This document shows positions 16,840 to 24,827 of a stretch of DNA of 64,000 nucleotides, piece by piece (positions within the stretch are counted from its first letter, which is position 1; each line of letters opens with the position of its first letter). This stretch comes from Saccharopolyspora_C sp047200635 (lineage in GTDB: Bacteria; Actinomycetota; Actinomycetes; Mycobacteriales; Pseudonocardiaceae): assembly GCF_047200635.1 (NCBI RefSeq), contig NZ_JBJZOI010000015.1:62001-126000 (forward strand), written 5' to 3'. The notes beneath the pieces were generated by a model. The model was not told where the DNA came from and searched no databases. It saw nothing but the letters and a program-made list of their open reading frames with translations. Made by a program: the position numbers and the translations under genes.

Positions 16840-17808
16840 TCACCTCCCGAACTGCACGTCCAGGTCGGTCCGCTCGAAACCGAGCCGCTGGTAGACCTTG
16901 ATGGCCGGAGCGTTGTCCCCCTCGACGTAGAGCAACACCCGGGAACAGCCCAGCTCACGCAGGTGGCGCAGCCCGGCCGAGGTCAGCGCCTTGCCGAGGC
17001 CGCTGCCCTGCGTGTCCGGGTCGACTCCGACGACGTACACCTCACCCGCGCCGTCCGGGTGCACCTTGGTCCAGTGGAAGCCGAGCAGCGCGTCCTGCCC
17101 GTCCACCGCGAGCAGGAACCCGGCCGCGTCGAACCAGTCCTCGCCCTCCTTCTCGCGCAGGTCCGCCTCGGTCATCCCGCCCTGCTCCGGATGCCAGCGG
17201 AACGCGCGGTGGTTCACCCGCACCACGGCGGCCTCGTCCTCGCCGGGGCGGAACGACCGGATCGACACCGACTCCGGCAGCGGCACCACCGGCGGCTCGT
17301 GGACGGTCAGGTCCACGCCCATCCGCCACAGCTCGCGGGGCCGCGCGAAGCCGAACCGCTCCGCCAGCCGAACCGCTCCGGGATGCTCGCCGTGCGACCA
17401 GATCCGCAGGCGGCCGGAATCCCCCGCCGCGTCCGCGGCGAGGTCCGCGCGCTCCAGCAGCGCCTCGACCAGCCGGGTGCCGACCCCGGCGCGCCGGTGC
17501 CCGGGATGCACCGCGAGCTCGGCCACCAGGGGCCCCGAGCCCTCCTGCTCGGTGTCCAGGTGGGCGTAACCCGTCAGCGCGCCCGCCGCGTCGCGCACCA
17601 CGAAGTGCTCCGAGCGCACGTCGGCCTGCACCGGCTCGATCTGCTGCATCACGTCCCGGTGCGCCCGCAACCGCATGAGCACGTGCTCACCGGCCGGGGC
17701 CACCCCGTCGGCCTCCTCGGCCGCGCCGAGCAGCGCGACCACCTCGGCCACCTCGTCCTCGTCCAGTCCGTTCCGCCACGTCAGCTGCACGGCACCGACG
17801 TTACCCAT
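16840..17808 (-). CDS. mshD: Mycothiol synthase
   Basis: Acetylates Cys-GlcN-Ins with acetyl-CoA, the last step in making mycothiol, the main low-molecular-weight thiol of actinobacteria. The protein has 322 residues in two GNAT folds. The N-terminal fold has ELAVHPGHRRAGVGTRL, and the C-terminal one has VVGVDPDTQGSGLGKAL followed by LYVEGDNAPAIKVYQRLGF, which is highly characteristic of MshD. The start is ATG 17808; a GTG at 17790 is possible. It is on the same strand as glnR upstream and pst downstream, as in Mycobacterium (Rv0819). Confidence 0.95.
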   Translation of the reverse strand: MGNVGAVQLTWRNGLDEDEVAEVVALLGAAEEADGVAPAGEHVLMRLRAHRDVMQQIEPVQADVRSEHFVVRDAAGALTGYAHLDTEQEGSGPLVAELAVHPGHRRAGVGTRLVEALLERADLAADAAGDSGRLRIWSHGEHPGAVRLAERFGFARPRELWRMGVDLTVHEPPVVPLPESVSIRSFRPGEDEAAVVRVNHRAFRWHPEQGGMTEADLREKEGEDWFDAAGFLLAVDGQDALLGFHWTKVHPDGAGEVYVVGVDPDTQGSGLGKALTSAGLRHLRELGCSRVLLYVEGDNAPAIKVYQRLGFERTDLDVQFGR

Positions 17809-17835
17809 CGCGGGCCCCGCCGCACACGGCGCGAA

Positions 17836-17876
17836 CGCACCGCCGCCCCCGGGCCGAGCGGCGCGGGGGCGGTGCG
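17836..17876 (-). terminator. Hairpin downstream of glnR
   Basis: CGCACCGCC and GGCGGTGCG arms, extended by CCC/GGG after a small bulge, form a strong GC stem between the glnR stop and the mshD start. There is no T-tract. Confidence 0.5.
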
Positions 17877-17890
17877 GGGTGCGGTCGTGG

Positions 17891-18634
17891 TCAGGCGTGC
17901 GAGGCGATGATGGCCTCGGCCTCGGTCACCGCGGCGGAACCGCTGACCGCCGGGACCTGCTGGCCGGACCGGGCCGGGCGGACGAACTTGTAGCCCACGT
18001 TGCGGACCGTGCCGATCATCGAGTCGTACTCGGCGCCGAGCTTCGCGCGCAGCCGCCGGACGTGCACGTCGACCGTGCGGGTGCCGCCGAAGAAGTCGTA
18101 GCCCCAGACCTCCTGCAGCAGCTGCGCCCGGGTGAACACCCGGCCCGCGTGCTGCGCCAGGTACTTGAGCAGCTCGAACTCCTTGTAGGTGAGCTCCAGC
18201 GCGCGGCCCTTGAGGCGCGCGGTGTAGGTGGCCTCCTCGATCACGAGGTCGCCGACCGCGAGCGAACCGTCGGAGTGGGCGCCCTCGCTGCTGCGGCGGG
18301 TGGTCAGCAGGCGCATCCGCGCGTCCACCTCGGCCGGGCCCGAGCTCGGCAGCAGGATGTCGTCCACGCCCCACTCGGCGCTGATCGTGACGAGGCCGCC
18401 CTCGTTCACCACGGCGATCACCGGCGCGTCCCCGGCGGACAGGACCCGGCACAGGTCCCGCGCCCCGGCGAGGTCGTGGCGCGCGTCGACCAGCACGACG
18501 TCGTGGGTGCCCGCGGAGAGGATCGCGCCGGGCTCGGGGGGGAGCACGCGAACCCGGTGCGGCAGCAGGGCCAGCGCGGGCAGCGCGGCTTCGCCGTTCT
18601 GGTCGCCGGTCAACAGCAGCAGTTCGGAACTCAT
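17891..18634 (-). CDS. glnR: OmpR-family orphan response regulator GlnR
   Basis: Global regulator of nitrogen assimilation in actinobacteria. The protein has 247 residues. The N-terminal receiver-like domain (about 1-110, LLLLTGDQNGEAALPALALL) has the GlnR-type pocket with VDARHDL; the C-terminal winged helix (about 130-225) has LTYKEFELLKYLAQH and GGTRTVDVHVRRLRAKLG. The start is ATG 18634 with GGGAGG 6-7 nt upstream, so the long upstream frame is not coding. No sensor kinase is adjacent, as expected for GlnR. An alpha/beta hydrolase is transcribed divergently. Confidence 0.88.
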   Translation of the reverse strand: MSSELLLLTGDQNGEAALPALALLPHRVRVLPPEPGAILSAGTHDVVLVDARHDLAGARDLCRVLSAGDAPVIAVVNEGGLVTISAEWGVDDILLPSSGPAEVDARMRLLTTRRSSEGAHSDGSLAVGDLVIEEATYTARLKGRALELTYKEFELLKYLAQHAGRVFTRAQLLQEVWGYDFFGGTRTVDVHVRRLRAKLGAEYDSMIGTVRNVGYKFVRPARSGQQVPAVSGSAAVTEAEAIIASHA

Positions 18635-18733
18635 GGGCGCCTCCCGTCCCAGGCCCAGCACCGAAGCGTCGGGCTCGCGGGGGTCTCCCGGCCTGCGCGT
18701 GCGACCGGGTAGACCCGGCTTCGTTGCCTGTGG

Positions 18734-19588
18734 ATGCCAAGCAGAATAACCCCGATGAGTGCGATAACCCCAGGTGAAACCGACCGCGTCACAATTGTGA
18801 ATCCCCCGCGACCCCGTGTTGCGCCGATGTTTCGGCCGCGCCCGGTCACGCTCGCCGCCGCCGACGGCGTGCGGCTGCACGGGCTGCTCCAGGACGGCCC
18901 GCCGGGCTGTGACCTGGCGTTCGCCGTGGGACACGGGTTCACCAACCACACCGGCAAACCGGCCGTCCGGCGCGTGCTGCGGCGACTCGCCGCGCACGGC
19001 TCGGTGCTCGCCGTGGACTTCCGGGGCCACGGGCTCTCGGCCGGCTTCAGCTCGGTCGGCCCGGCCGAGGTGCAGGACATGACGGCCGCGCTGACCCGGT
19101 TGCGCGCCCTCGGCTACCGGCGGGTGGCGAGCATCGGGTTCTCGCTGGGCGGTTCGGTCGCCCTGCGGCAGGCGGCGCTGGCCGCGCCGGCGGACCGGCC
19201 GGACGCGATGGTCTCGGTGAGCGGCCCCGCGCGCTGGTGGGTGCGCGACACCCCGGCGATGCGCCGGGTGCACTGGCTGCTGGAGCAGCCGCACGGCCGG
19301 TGGGCGGCGCGGCTGCTCGGGGTGCGGCTCGGCGCGGAGTGGGCGGAGGTCCCGGCCTCGCCGATCGAGCTCGCCGGGCGCCTCGCACCGACCCCGTCGC
19401 TGCTGGTGCACGGCACCGCGGACCACTACTTCCCGGTGGCCGACGCCGAGGCGCTGCACGCCGCCGCGGGCGGCGAGCTGTGGCTGGAGGAGGGGATGCG
19501 GCACGCCGAGAGCGCCGCCTCCCCCGAGCTGCTGGACCGGATCGCCGCCTGGGTCGGTAGCCGGGTCCCCGCGACCGGCGCCGGGTGA
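18734..19588 (+). CDS. Alpha/beta-hydrolase
   Basis: The protein has 284 residues. The nucleophile elbow GFSLGG (serine in SIGFSLGGSVAL), an oxyanion-side VGHGFTNHTGK and the late HGTADHYFPV (acid) plus GMRHAES (histidine) give the full catalytic triad of the fold. The substrate is unknown. The start is uncertain: ATG 18734, 18755 and 18827 are all in frame and none has a good ribosome-binding site. It lies divergent from glnR. The GTGA at its end could couple it to the next frame, but the DUF2993 signal sequence begins 111 bp later. Confidence 0.82.
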   Translation: MPSRITPMSAITPGETDRVTIVNPPRPRVAPMFRPRPVTLAAADGVRLHGLLQDGPPGCDLAFAVGHGFTNHTGKPAVRRVLRRLAAHGSVLAVDFRGHGLSAGFSSVGPAEVQDMTAALTRLRALGYRRVASIGFSLGGSVALRQAALAAPADRPDAMVSVSGPARWWVRDTPAMRRVHWLLEQPHGRWAARLLGVRLGAEWAEVPASPIELAGRLAPTPSLLVHGTADHYFPVADAEALHAAAGGELWLEEGMRHAESAASPELLDRIAAWVGSRVPATGAG

Positions 19589-19695
19589 GCTCCCGGGACG
19601 TTGTTGCCCAGCGCACCTGTCGGTGGTGGCCCGGCGGGTGCGAAGGTGAACGGGATCAACCCGATCCGAGATCTCGACAGAACGGACCGCTCGCG

Positions 19696-20502
19696 GTGAA
19701 GAAGCTCGTCGTCACCCTCGTGCTCGCCCTCGGACTGCTGATCGTCGCCGACTACGGCGCGGCTTCGGTGGCCGAGTACCAGGTCTCGCAGCGGGTCCGC
19801 GAGCAGCTGGACCTGGAGGAGGACCCGTCGGTGCGGGTGCACGGCTTCCCGTTCCTCACCCAGGCCGTCGCCGGGGACTACCGGGACGTGGAGCTGGAGG
19901 CGAAGGCGGTGCGGGTCGGCCAGCTCAGCGAGCTCGGCGTGGAGGCCAACCTGCACCACGCGCGGATCGGGCTCGGTGACGTCATCGCCGGGACGGCCGA
20001 CGAGATCCGGGTGGACGAGCTGGTCGGGCGGGTGAAGCTGAAGTCCTCCGACGTGGGCCGCTTCATCGGCATCACCGACCTCACGATCAACCCGGCGCCG
20101 AAGAGCGCGCTGGACGAGCCGGTGGACGGCAACGAGGGCTCCGGCAGCGCTCCCGAGGGCGGGACGAGCGACCAGAGCCGGGCCGCGGTCGCGCTGGACG
20201 GCTCGCTGGACATCGCGGGCAACGACGTGCGGGTCAAGGTGACCGCCGTGCTGTCGCTGCTCAACGGCCAGCTCACCATCGAGCCGAAGAAGCTGGACAT
20301 CGCCGACCAGGCTCTCGAAGAAATCCCGCTGGGGGACGTGTTCGAGAAGTCGATCCTCCAGCAGTTCACCACCACCATCGACCCGGGCGCGCTGCCCTTC
20401 GAGGTCACCCCCACCGCGGTCCGGGTGGAGCGCGGCGCGCTGGTCATGGCGGGCACCGCGAACGACGTGACGATCGGTTCGGACGGGGTGACCACCGGAT
20501 GA
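19696..20502 (+). CDS. DUF2993 membrane-anchored protein (LmeA-like)
   Basis: The protein has 268 residues. It starts with a signal anchor (KKLVVTLVLALGLLIVADYGA) and continues with the repeating beta-strand pattern of DUF2993 (VRVHGFPFLTQAVAGDYRDV). In mycobacteria the family member LmeA binds phosphoinositides and affects lipoglycan mannan. GTG 19696 is chosen because the signal anchor begins there; GTG 19585 overlapping the previous stop would put it 37 residues in. Its stop overlaps the thioredoxin-like gene by ATGA. Rv0817c is the positional homologue. Confidence 0.8.
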   Translation: MKKLVVTLVLALGLLIVADYGAASVAEYQVSQRVREQLDLEEDPSVRVHGFPFLTQAVAGDYRDVELEAKAVRVGQLSELGVEANLHHARIGLGDVIAGTADEIRVDELVGRVKLKSSDVGRFIGITDLTINPAPKSALDEPVDGNEGSGSAPEGGTSDQSRAAVALDGSLDIAGNDVRVKVTAVLSLLNGQLTIEPKKLDIADQALEEIPLGDVFEKSILQQFTTTIDPGALPFEVTPTAVRVERGALVMAGTANDVTIGSDGVTTG

Positions 20503-20954
20503 CCGGCTGGATCGCGCTGCTGGTCGCGGTGGCCGCGGCGCTCGGCTACGGGCTGTTCTGGCGGTCCCGGGAGGGTCGGGTGCGCCCGGCCGGGAAGAAC
20601 GGCGCGGCGGCGGGCGTTGCACCGGCCGTGCCCGATCACCTGCCCGACGGCCTGCGCGACCGGCTCGGTCCTCCCGGCGACGGGGCCGGGGTGACGCTGC
20701 TGCAGCTGTCCTCGGCGTTCTGCGCGCCGTGCCGCCACACCCGCCTGCTGCTGTCGCACCTCGCGGAGCGCACCGAGGGGGTGCGGCACGTGGAGGTCGA
20801 CCTCACCGACCACCCCGAGTGGTCCACCCCGCTGCGGGTGCACCGCACGCCCACCACGCTGGCGCTGGACGGCGCCGGCCGCGAGCTGTTCCGGGTGGGC
20901 GGTGTGCCGCGCCGCGAGGAGCTCGCCGCCGCTCTCCGGCCGCACCTGCCGTGA
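20499..20954 (+). CDS. thiX: Membrane-anchored thioredoxin-like protein
   Basis: The protein has 151 residues. One N-terminal transmembrane helix (WIALLVAVAAALGYGLFW) is followed by a thioredoxin fold with active site FCAPCRH. The cis-proline segment HRTPTTLALD is present. It likely acts as a thiol-disulfide reductant at the membrane face. It overlaps the upstream gene by 4 nt and precedes a sulfurtransferase operon, matching Rv0816c (thiX). Confidence 0.85.
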   Translation: MTGWIALLVAVAAALGYGLFWRSREGRVRPAGKNGAAAGVAPAVPDHLPDGLRDRLGPPGDGAGVTLLQLSSAFCAPCRHTRLLLSHLAERTEGVRHVEVDLTDHPEWSTPLRVHRTPTTLALDGAGRELFRVGGVPRREELAAALRPHLP

Positions 20955-21129
20955 TCGCCCGAATGCTGGGACGACGTCCCGGCGCGAGCACCGGCCCCGC
21001 GCCGGAGCGTCCTCGACGACGGCCGGACGCTCCTCGTGCGCTGCGGGTTCGGTCCGCCTTCGCCGCACGCCGGAGCGACCGCCGCGTCTCACCCAGTGAA
21101 CGATCTTCCCGCCGATCGGCCGGGACGGG
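20955..21129. other. Non-coding stretch upstream of the cysteine leader
   Basis: A frame open from 20952 runs through here into the leader peptide, but it lacks a ribosome-binding site. The conserved-looking part starts only at 21143, so I treat this stretch as promoter-proximal DNA. Confidence 0.5.
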
Positions 21130-21135
21130 TAACCT
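21130..21135 (+). promoter_or_regulatory. -10 box TAACCT of a leaderless transcript
   Basis: TAACCT ends 7 nt before the GTG of the 24-codon leader peptide, so the transcript should begin at or next to the start codon, the usual geometry of actinobacterial leaderless mRNAs. Confidence 0.6.
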
Positions 21136-21142
21136 GCGAAGC

Positions 21143-21217
21143 GTGCGCGTACTGCTGACCCGACGGCGCGCGGTGGACTTCTGCCGCGTCGGCAGCAGCC
21201 TGTGTCCGAGCCGCTGA
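21143..21217 (+). CDS. Cysteine-containing leader peptide of the sulfurtransferase operon
   Basis: The product is 24 residues: VRVLLTRRRAVDFC, then RVGSSLCPSR, with Cys14 and Cys21. The RRxVDxCRV core is the hallmark of short leader peptides found before sulfur-metabolism genes in actinobacteria. In mycobacteria, leaderless polycysteine leader ORFs before sulfurtransferase operons are reported to act as cysteine-responsive attenuators. Here a TAACCT sits 7 nt upstream, so the mRNA is probably leaderless, and the DUF4395-sulfurtransferase-DUF1416 operon starts 144 bp downstream. The sequence shows the ORF and promoter; the attenuation role is inferred from the family. Confidence 0.75.
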   Translation: MRVLLTRRRAVDFCRVGSSLCPSR

Positions 21218-21361
21218 CCGGGCGGTAGCGCGGCGGCCCGCGGCGCTCCGGGAGCGATCTCCCGCGCAGCGACCCGCGCTCCGCACCACCGGGGCGACCA
21301 GGCGATCCGCCGGTCCCCGAGATCCGGTCCATCCCAGTCGGCACCGCTACGGAGGACACCC

Positions 21362-21802
21362 ATGCCCGCCACCCTCGACCCGCGCGGAGTCCGCTTCACG
21401 GCCGCCGTCACGACCGTGATCCTGGCCGTCGGCCTGGTCACCGGGAGCTGGCGCGTGCTCGGCGCGCAGACGGTTCTGTTCGCGCTGTGCGCCTTCGTCG
21501 GCATGGGCCTCAACCCGTGGGGCGCGGTGTACCGCTCGACCGTGGCGCCGAGGCTGCCCGAGGTCTCCGAATCCGAGCGGGAGGCCCCGGCACCGGCGCG
21601 CTTCGCGCAGGGGGTCGGGTTCGCCTTCGCCCTGGTGGCCACCGTCGGCTACGCGCTGGAGTGGACGGCCGTGGGCGTGGTGGCCAACGCGCTCGCGCTG
21701 GTGGCCGCGCTGCTCAACGCGGCGTTCGGCTACTGCATGGGCTGCCAGCTGTACCTGGTGCTGCGCCGGTTCTCCCCGGCGAACCGGGCCCCCACCGGAT
21801 GA
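21362..21802 (+). CDS. DUF4395 membrane protein
   Basis: The protein has 146 residues with about four transmembrane helices (for example VTTVILAVGLVTGSW and VVANALALVAALLNAA) and a conserved YCMGCQLYL near the end whose CxxC may bind metal or do thiol chemistry. It starts at ATG after GAGGACACCC. It is first in the operon with sulfurtransferase and SseC. The function is unproven; a role in importing or handling reduced sulfur is suggested only by context. Confidence 0.85.
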   Translation: MPATLDPRGVRFTAAVTTVILAVGLVTGSWRVLGAQTVLFALCAFVGMGLNPWGAVYRSTVAPRLPEVSESEREAPAPARFAQGVGFAFALVATVGYALEWTAVGVVANALALVAALLNAAFGYCMGCQLYLVLRRFSPANRAPTG

Positions 21803-21848
21803 GTCCGCAACACACGTGCAAGGAACGAGAACGAGAAGGAGTCGCTCG

Positions 21849-22694
21849 ATGAGCCGTGCAGAGGTCCTGGTCTCCACCGAGTGGGCCGAGAAGAACCTGA
21901 ACACCGACGGCGTGGTGTTCGCGGAGGTGGACGAGGACACGACCGCCTACGACGGCGGCCACATCCCCGGCGCCATCAAGCTGGACTGGCGCAACGACCT
22001 GCAGGATCACGTGCGCCGCGACTTCGTCAGCCGGGAGGGCTTCGAGAAGCTGCTCTCCGCCAAGGGCATCTCGAACGACGACACCGTGATCCTCTACGGC
22101 GGCAACAACAACTGGTTCGCCGCCTACGCCTACTGGTACTTCAAGCTCTACGGCCACTCGAACGTGAAGCTGATCGACGGCGGCCGCAAGAAGTGGGAGC
22201 TCGACGGGCGCGAGCTGGTCAAGGACGAGCCGAACCGCGCCGCCACCAGCTACCAGGCGCAGGAGCCCGACACCTCGATCCGCGCGTTCCGCGACGAGGT
22301 CGTCGACGCGATCGGCACTAAGAACCTGGTGGACGTGCGCTCCCCCGACGAGTTCGCCGGCAAGCTGCTCGCCCCGGCGCACCTGCCGCAGGAGTCCGCG
22401 CAGCGCGGCGGGCACATCCCGCAGGCGATCAACGTGCCGTGGAGCAAGGCGGCGAACGAGGACGGCACCTTCAAGTCCGACGAGGAGCTCGTCAAGGTCT
22501 ACGGCGAGGCCGGCCTGGACGAGGCCAAGGACACCATCGCCTACTGCCGCATCGGCGAGCGGTCCTCGCACACCTGGTTCGTGCTCCGGGAGCTGCTCGG
22601 GCACGCCAACGTCAAGAACTACGACGGTTCCTGGACCGAGTACGGCTCGCTCGTGGGCGTGCCGGTCGAGAACCCCAGCCAGCAGGGAGCGTGA
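21849..22694 (+). CDS. sseA: Thiosulfate sulfurtransferase (rhodanese)
   Basis: Transfers sulfane sulfur from thiosulfate or a similar donor to a thiol acceptor. The protein has 281 residues in two rhodanese domains. The N-terminal domain is inactive, with GGNNNWFAAYAYW where the cysteine would lie. The C-terminal domain has catalytic Cys in AYCRIGERSSHTW, as in mycobacterial CysA2 (Rv0815c). ATG 21849 has AAGGAG 7 nt upstream. It is followed after 2 bp by the DUF1416 gene and preceded by a cysteine leader, implying induction when cysteine is scarce. Confidence 0.94.
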   Translation: MSRAEVLVSTEWAEKNLNTDGVVFAEVDEDTTAYDGGHIPGAIKLDWRNDLQDHVRRDFVSREGFEKLLSAKGISNDDTVILYGGNNNWFAAYAYWYFKLYGHSNVKLIDGGRKKWELDGRELVKDEPNRAATSYQAQEPDTSIRAFRDEVVDAIGTKNLVDVRSPDEFAGKLLAPAHLPQESAQRGGHIPQAINVPWSKAANEDGTFKSDEELVKVYGEAGLDEAKDTIAYCRIGERSSHTWFVLRELLGHANVKNYDGSWTEYGSLVGVPVENPSQQGA

Positions 22695-22696
22695 GC

Positions 22697-23002
22697 ATGA
22701 GCCTGGACGGATGCGGAGCCCCGCAGCAGACGTCGACCGCCGTGGCCGAGGACACCGACCAGGTCGTCGTCAGCGGCAAGGTGCGCTCCGGCGCGGCGCC
22801 GGTCGGCGGTGCCTTCGTGCGGTTGCTGGACGCGACCGGTGAGTTCACCGCCGAGGTCGTGTCCTCGCCGGAGGGCGACTTCCGGTTCTACGCCGCGCCC
22901 GGTTCGTGGACGGTGCGCGCGCTGCACCGCGACGGCAAGGGTCAGTCGGACGTGTCCGCCTCCGGCCCGGGCGTGCACCCCGTCGACATCGCGGTGGCCT
23001 GA
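22697..23002 (+). CDS. sseC: DUF1416 protein SseC
   Basis: The protein has 101 residues forming an immunoglobulin-like beta sandwich (VSGKVRSGAAPVGGAFVRLLD, then FRFYAAPGSWTVRAL). The family is nearly always encoded directly after a thiosulfate sulfurtransferase in actinobacteria (Rv0814c, sseC2), but its biochemical role is not established. The N-terminal MSLDGCGAPQQ carries its only cysteine. It starts 2 bp after sseA and ends at a strong hairpin. Confidence 0.9.
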   Translation: MSLDGCGAPQQTSTAVAEDTDQVVVSGKVRSGAAPVGGAFVRLLDATGEFTAEVVSSPEGDFRFYAAPGSWTVRALHRDGKGQSDVSASGPGVHPVDIAVA

Positions 23003-23012
23003 GCCGGAGCGT

Positions 23013-23034
23013 CCCGCCCCCGCGCGGGGGCGGG
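23013..23034 (+). terminator. Terminator of the sulfur operon
   Basis: CCCGCCCCC pairs with GGGGGCGGG: a 9-bp GC stem with a 4-nt loop, 11 nt after the sseC stop. Confidence 0.65.
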
Positions 23035-23160
23035 CGCCGGCGGTGTCGTCGCCCACCGGGCGGCGGCGGAGCCGCGAACCCGGACACCCGGCGAGCAGTC
23101 GGCTCCGAGCGGGAACGGCCCACCCGTCCGCCACCGAGCGGGGGTGGGCCGTTCCGCGCG

Positions 23161-23910
23161 TCAGGCGGCGGTGCGCGAGCGCAGCAGGGCGAAGGCGCGC
23201 TCGTCGCGGTCGGCGCGGCCGGGCTCGGAGCCCTCCTGGCAGCCGACGGTGACGAACTCGACGACCTCCCAGCCGGTGCGGTCGAACAACCGCTTCAGCC
23301 CGGCCTCGGAGAAGATCCAGAAGTTGGTGGCGTCGTCGTTCGCCTCCGCCGAGTCCAGCAGGTACGCGACCGGCTGCTCGCGCAGCGGCGTGCCGTCCGG
23401 CGCCTGGCGGGCGACGCGGGTGGACAGGAAGCACCGGTCGGCCCGCTTCGCGAGCGCCTCCAGCACGTAGAACGGGTTCTTCAGGTGGTAGAGCAGCCCC
23501 AGGAAGAACACCGCGCCGTAGCGCTCGGCGGGCAGCTCGAACTGCGAGTCCAGGTCGATCTCGTGCACCCGGACCGAGGAGGAGAGCTCCTCGACCAGGC
23601 GCCGCGCGCCGCGCAGCCCGTTGAAGTTCGTCGGCGCGTTGTCGATCACGTCGACCCGGCAGCCCAGGTCCTGCTCCAGGAAGAAGCCGAAGTCCCCGTC
23701 CGCCGCCCCGATGTCCGCGATCCGGCTGCCGGCCAGCGAGCCGAACACCGAGCGGTTCTCCCCGGACAGCAGGCGGTCCAGGTGGAAGACGTTCGCCATC
23801 GTGTCGTACGGGTACCACTCGAACTCGGCGGGCGCGATCTTCTCCTTGCGCGCGAGCAGGTCCTCGCGGAAGGCCAGCGCGCGGTCGCGCAGCGCGTCGA
23901 AGTCGGTCAT
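23161..23910 (-). CDS. SAM-dependent methyltransferase, CmoB/DUF1698-like
   Basis: The protein has 249 residues. Class I methyltransferase fold with SAM-binding IADIGAADGDFGF and IDNAPTNFNGL, and the FFLGLLYHLKNPFYVL motif typical of the CmoB/tRNA (mo5U34) family. It is much shorter than proteobacterial CmoB (about 320 residues), so the tRNA substrate is uncertain; a small molecule is possible. It starts at ATG 23910 and lies between the sulfur operon and a divergent small membrane protein gene. Confidence 0.8.
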   Translation of the reverse strand: MTDFDALRDRALAFREDLLARKEKIAPAEFEWYPYDTMANVFHLDRLLSGENRSVFGSLAGSRIADIGAADGDFGFFLEQDLGCRVDVIDNAPTNFNGLRGARRLVEELSSSVRVHEIDLDSQFELPAERYGAVFFLGLLYHLKNPFYVLEALAKRADRCFLSTRVARQAPDGTPLREQPVAYLLDSAEANDDATNFWIFSEAGLKRLFDRTGWEVVEFVTVGCQEGSEPGRADRDERAFALLRSRTAA

Positions 23911-24004
23911 GGTGGCCGGTTCCCCCTGTTCTGGCGGTCTGCTGCCTGCGAATCATGCCCGACGCCACACCCCGCGGGGAGCTCCCGGTGGTTATCCTTT
24001 GCGC

Positions 24005-24115
24005 GTGGACCTCATACCTTTCGTGCACTACGGCCTCGTCACGCTGCTCGCGATCGCCACGATCGCGGTCCTGTGGTTCGCCGGGTACGTGCTGTTCCGG
24101 CTCTACAACGACTGA
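24005..24115 (+). CDS. 36-residue single-pass membrane protein
   Basis: GTG 24005 to TGA 24115 encodes VDLIPFVHYG followed by a hydrophobic helix (LVTLLAIATIAVLWFAGYVL) and a short FRLYND tail. It is clearly a tiny membrane protein with the helix starting near the N-terminus. It sits divergent from the methyltransferase and 44 bp before the nitrobindin start. A GGTTATCC 9 nt before the GTG could be a promoter of a nearly leaderless transcript. The function is unknown. Confidence 0.55.
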   Translation: MDLIPFVHYGLVTLLAIATIAVLWFAGYVLFRLYND

Positions 24116-24146
24116 CCCGCGAGGCTCGCACCGCTGGTGGCGCGGG

Positions 24147-24152
24147 TAATCT
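24147..24152 (+). promoter_or_regulatory. -10 box TAATCT of the nitrobindin gene
   Basis: TAATCT ends 7 nt before ATG 24160, and no Shine-Dalgarno is present: a leaderless-start arrangement. Confidence 0.55.
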
Positions 24153-24159
24153 GGACCCG

Positions 24160-24816
24160 ATGACCACGACGCCTGATCAACCGGAGTCCGGCGGGCCGCA
24201 GCGCGGCAGCGGCGACGCGGCCGTGCAGGCCGCGGCCGAGCGCGCCGAGCAGACCCGCTCCCGCAACGTGCCGTTCTTCGACGACCTGCCCGGTGTCGGC
24301 GACACCGCGAACCTGCGCGAGGGCCCGGACCTGCACCAGGCCTGCCACCCCCTGCTGCCGCTGATCGGCGTGTGGCGCGGGGAGGGCGAGGCGGCGCACC
24401 CGTCCCTGGACGAGAGCTACCGGTTCCTCCAGCAGGTGACCTTCGCCCACGACGGGCGGCCGTTCCTGTTCTACGAGAGCCGCGCCTGGCGCCTCGACGG
24501 CGAGGGCGGATCGGTGGTCGGCCCCGCGTTCCGCGAGGTCGGCTGGTGGCGTCCGCAGGAGGACGAGACGATCGAGCTGCTGCTGGTGCACAGCACCGGC
24601 GTCTCGGAGATGTTCTTCGGCCGCCCGCGCAACCAGACCACCTGGGAGCTCTCCACGGACGCGGTGATCCGCACCCCGACCGCCGAGGACGCGACGGCCG
24701 CGAGCCGCCTCTACGGCGTCGTCGAGGGCTCGCTGGCCTACGTGGAGGAGCGGGCCACCTCCGAGCACGAGCTGCAGCCCCGGCTGTCCGCGAAGCTGGA
24801 TCGCATCGTCGGCTGA
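24160..24816 (+). CDS. Nitrobindin-type heme protein (FABP-like, DUF1794)
   Basis: The protein has 218 residues. After a roughly 60-residue polar N-terminus comes a beta barrel with the family pattern PLIGVWRGEGE at the start and the proximal heme histidine region EHELQPRLSAKLDR at the end. Family members bind heme in the barrel and isomerise peroxynitrite to nitrate; mycobacterial Rv0813c is the positional homologue. It is convergent with the aminotransferase gene, with only 11 bp between the stops. Confidence 0.88.
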   Translation: MTTTPDQPESGGPQRGSGDAAVQAAAERAEQTRSRNVPFFDDLPGVGDTANLREGPDLHQACHPLLPLIGVWRGEGEAAHPSLDESYRFLQQVTFAHDGRPFLFYESRAWRLDGEGGSVVGPAFREVGWWRPQEDETIELLLVHSTGVSEMFFGRPRNQTTWELSTDAVIRTPTAEDATAASRLYGVVEGSLAYVEERATSEHELQPRLSAKLDRIVG

Positions 24817-24827
24817 CGCGCCGCGCG

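Noticed and set aside
18734..18800. GlnR box between glnR and the hydrolase (ATAAC then GAAAC)
   Set aside because: Spacing is 7 instead of 6 and the second half-site pair is missing; too weak to call.
20729..21217. Long frame covering the thioredoxin 3' end and the leader peptide
   Set aside because: Only the last 25 codons show a conserved pattern and promoter; the upstream part is a shadow of the thioredoxin gene.
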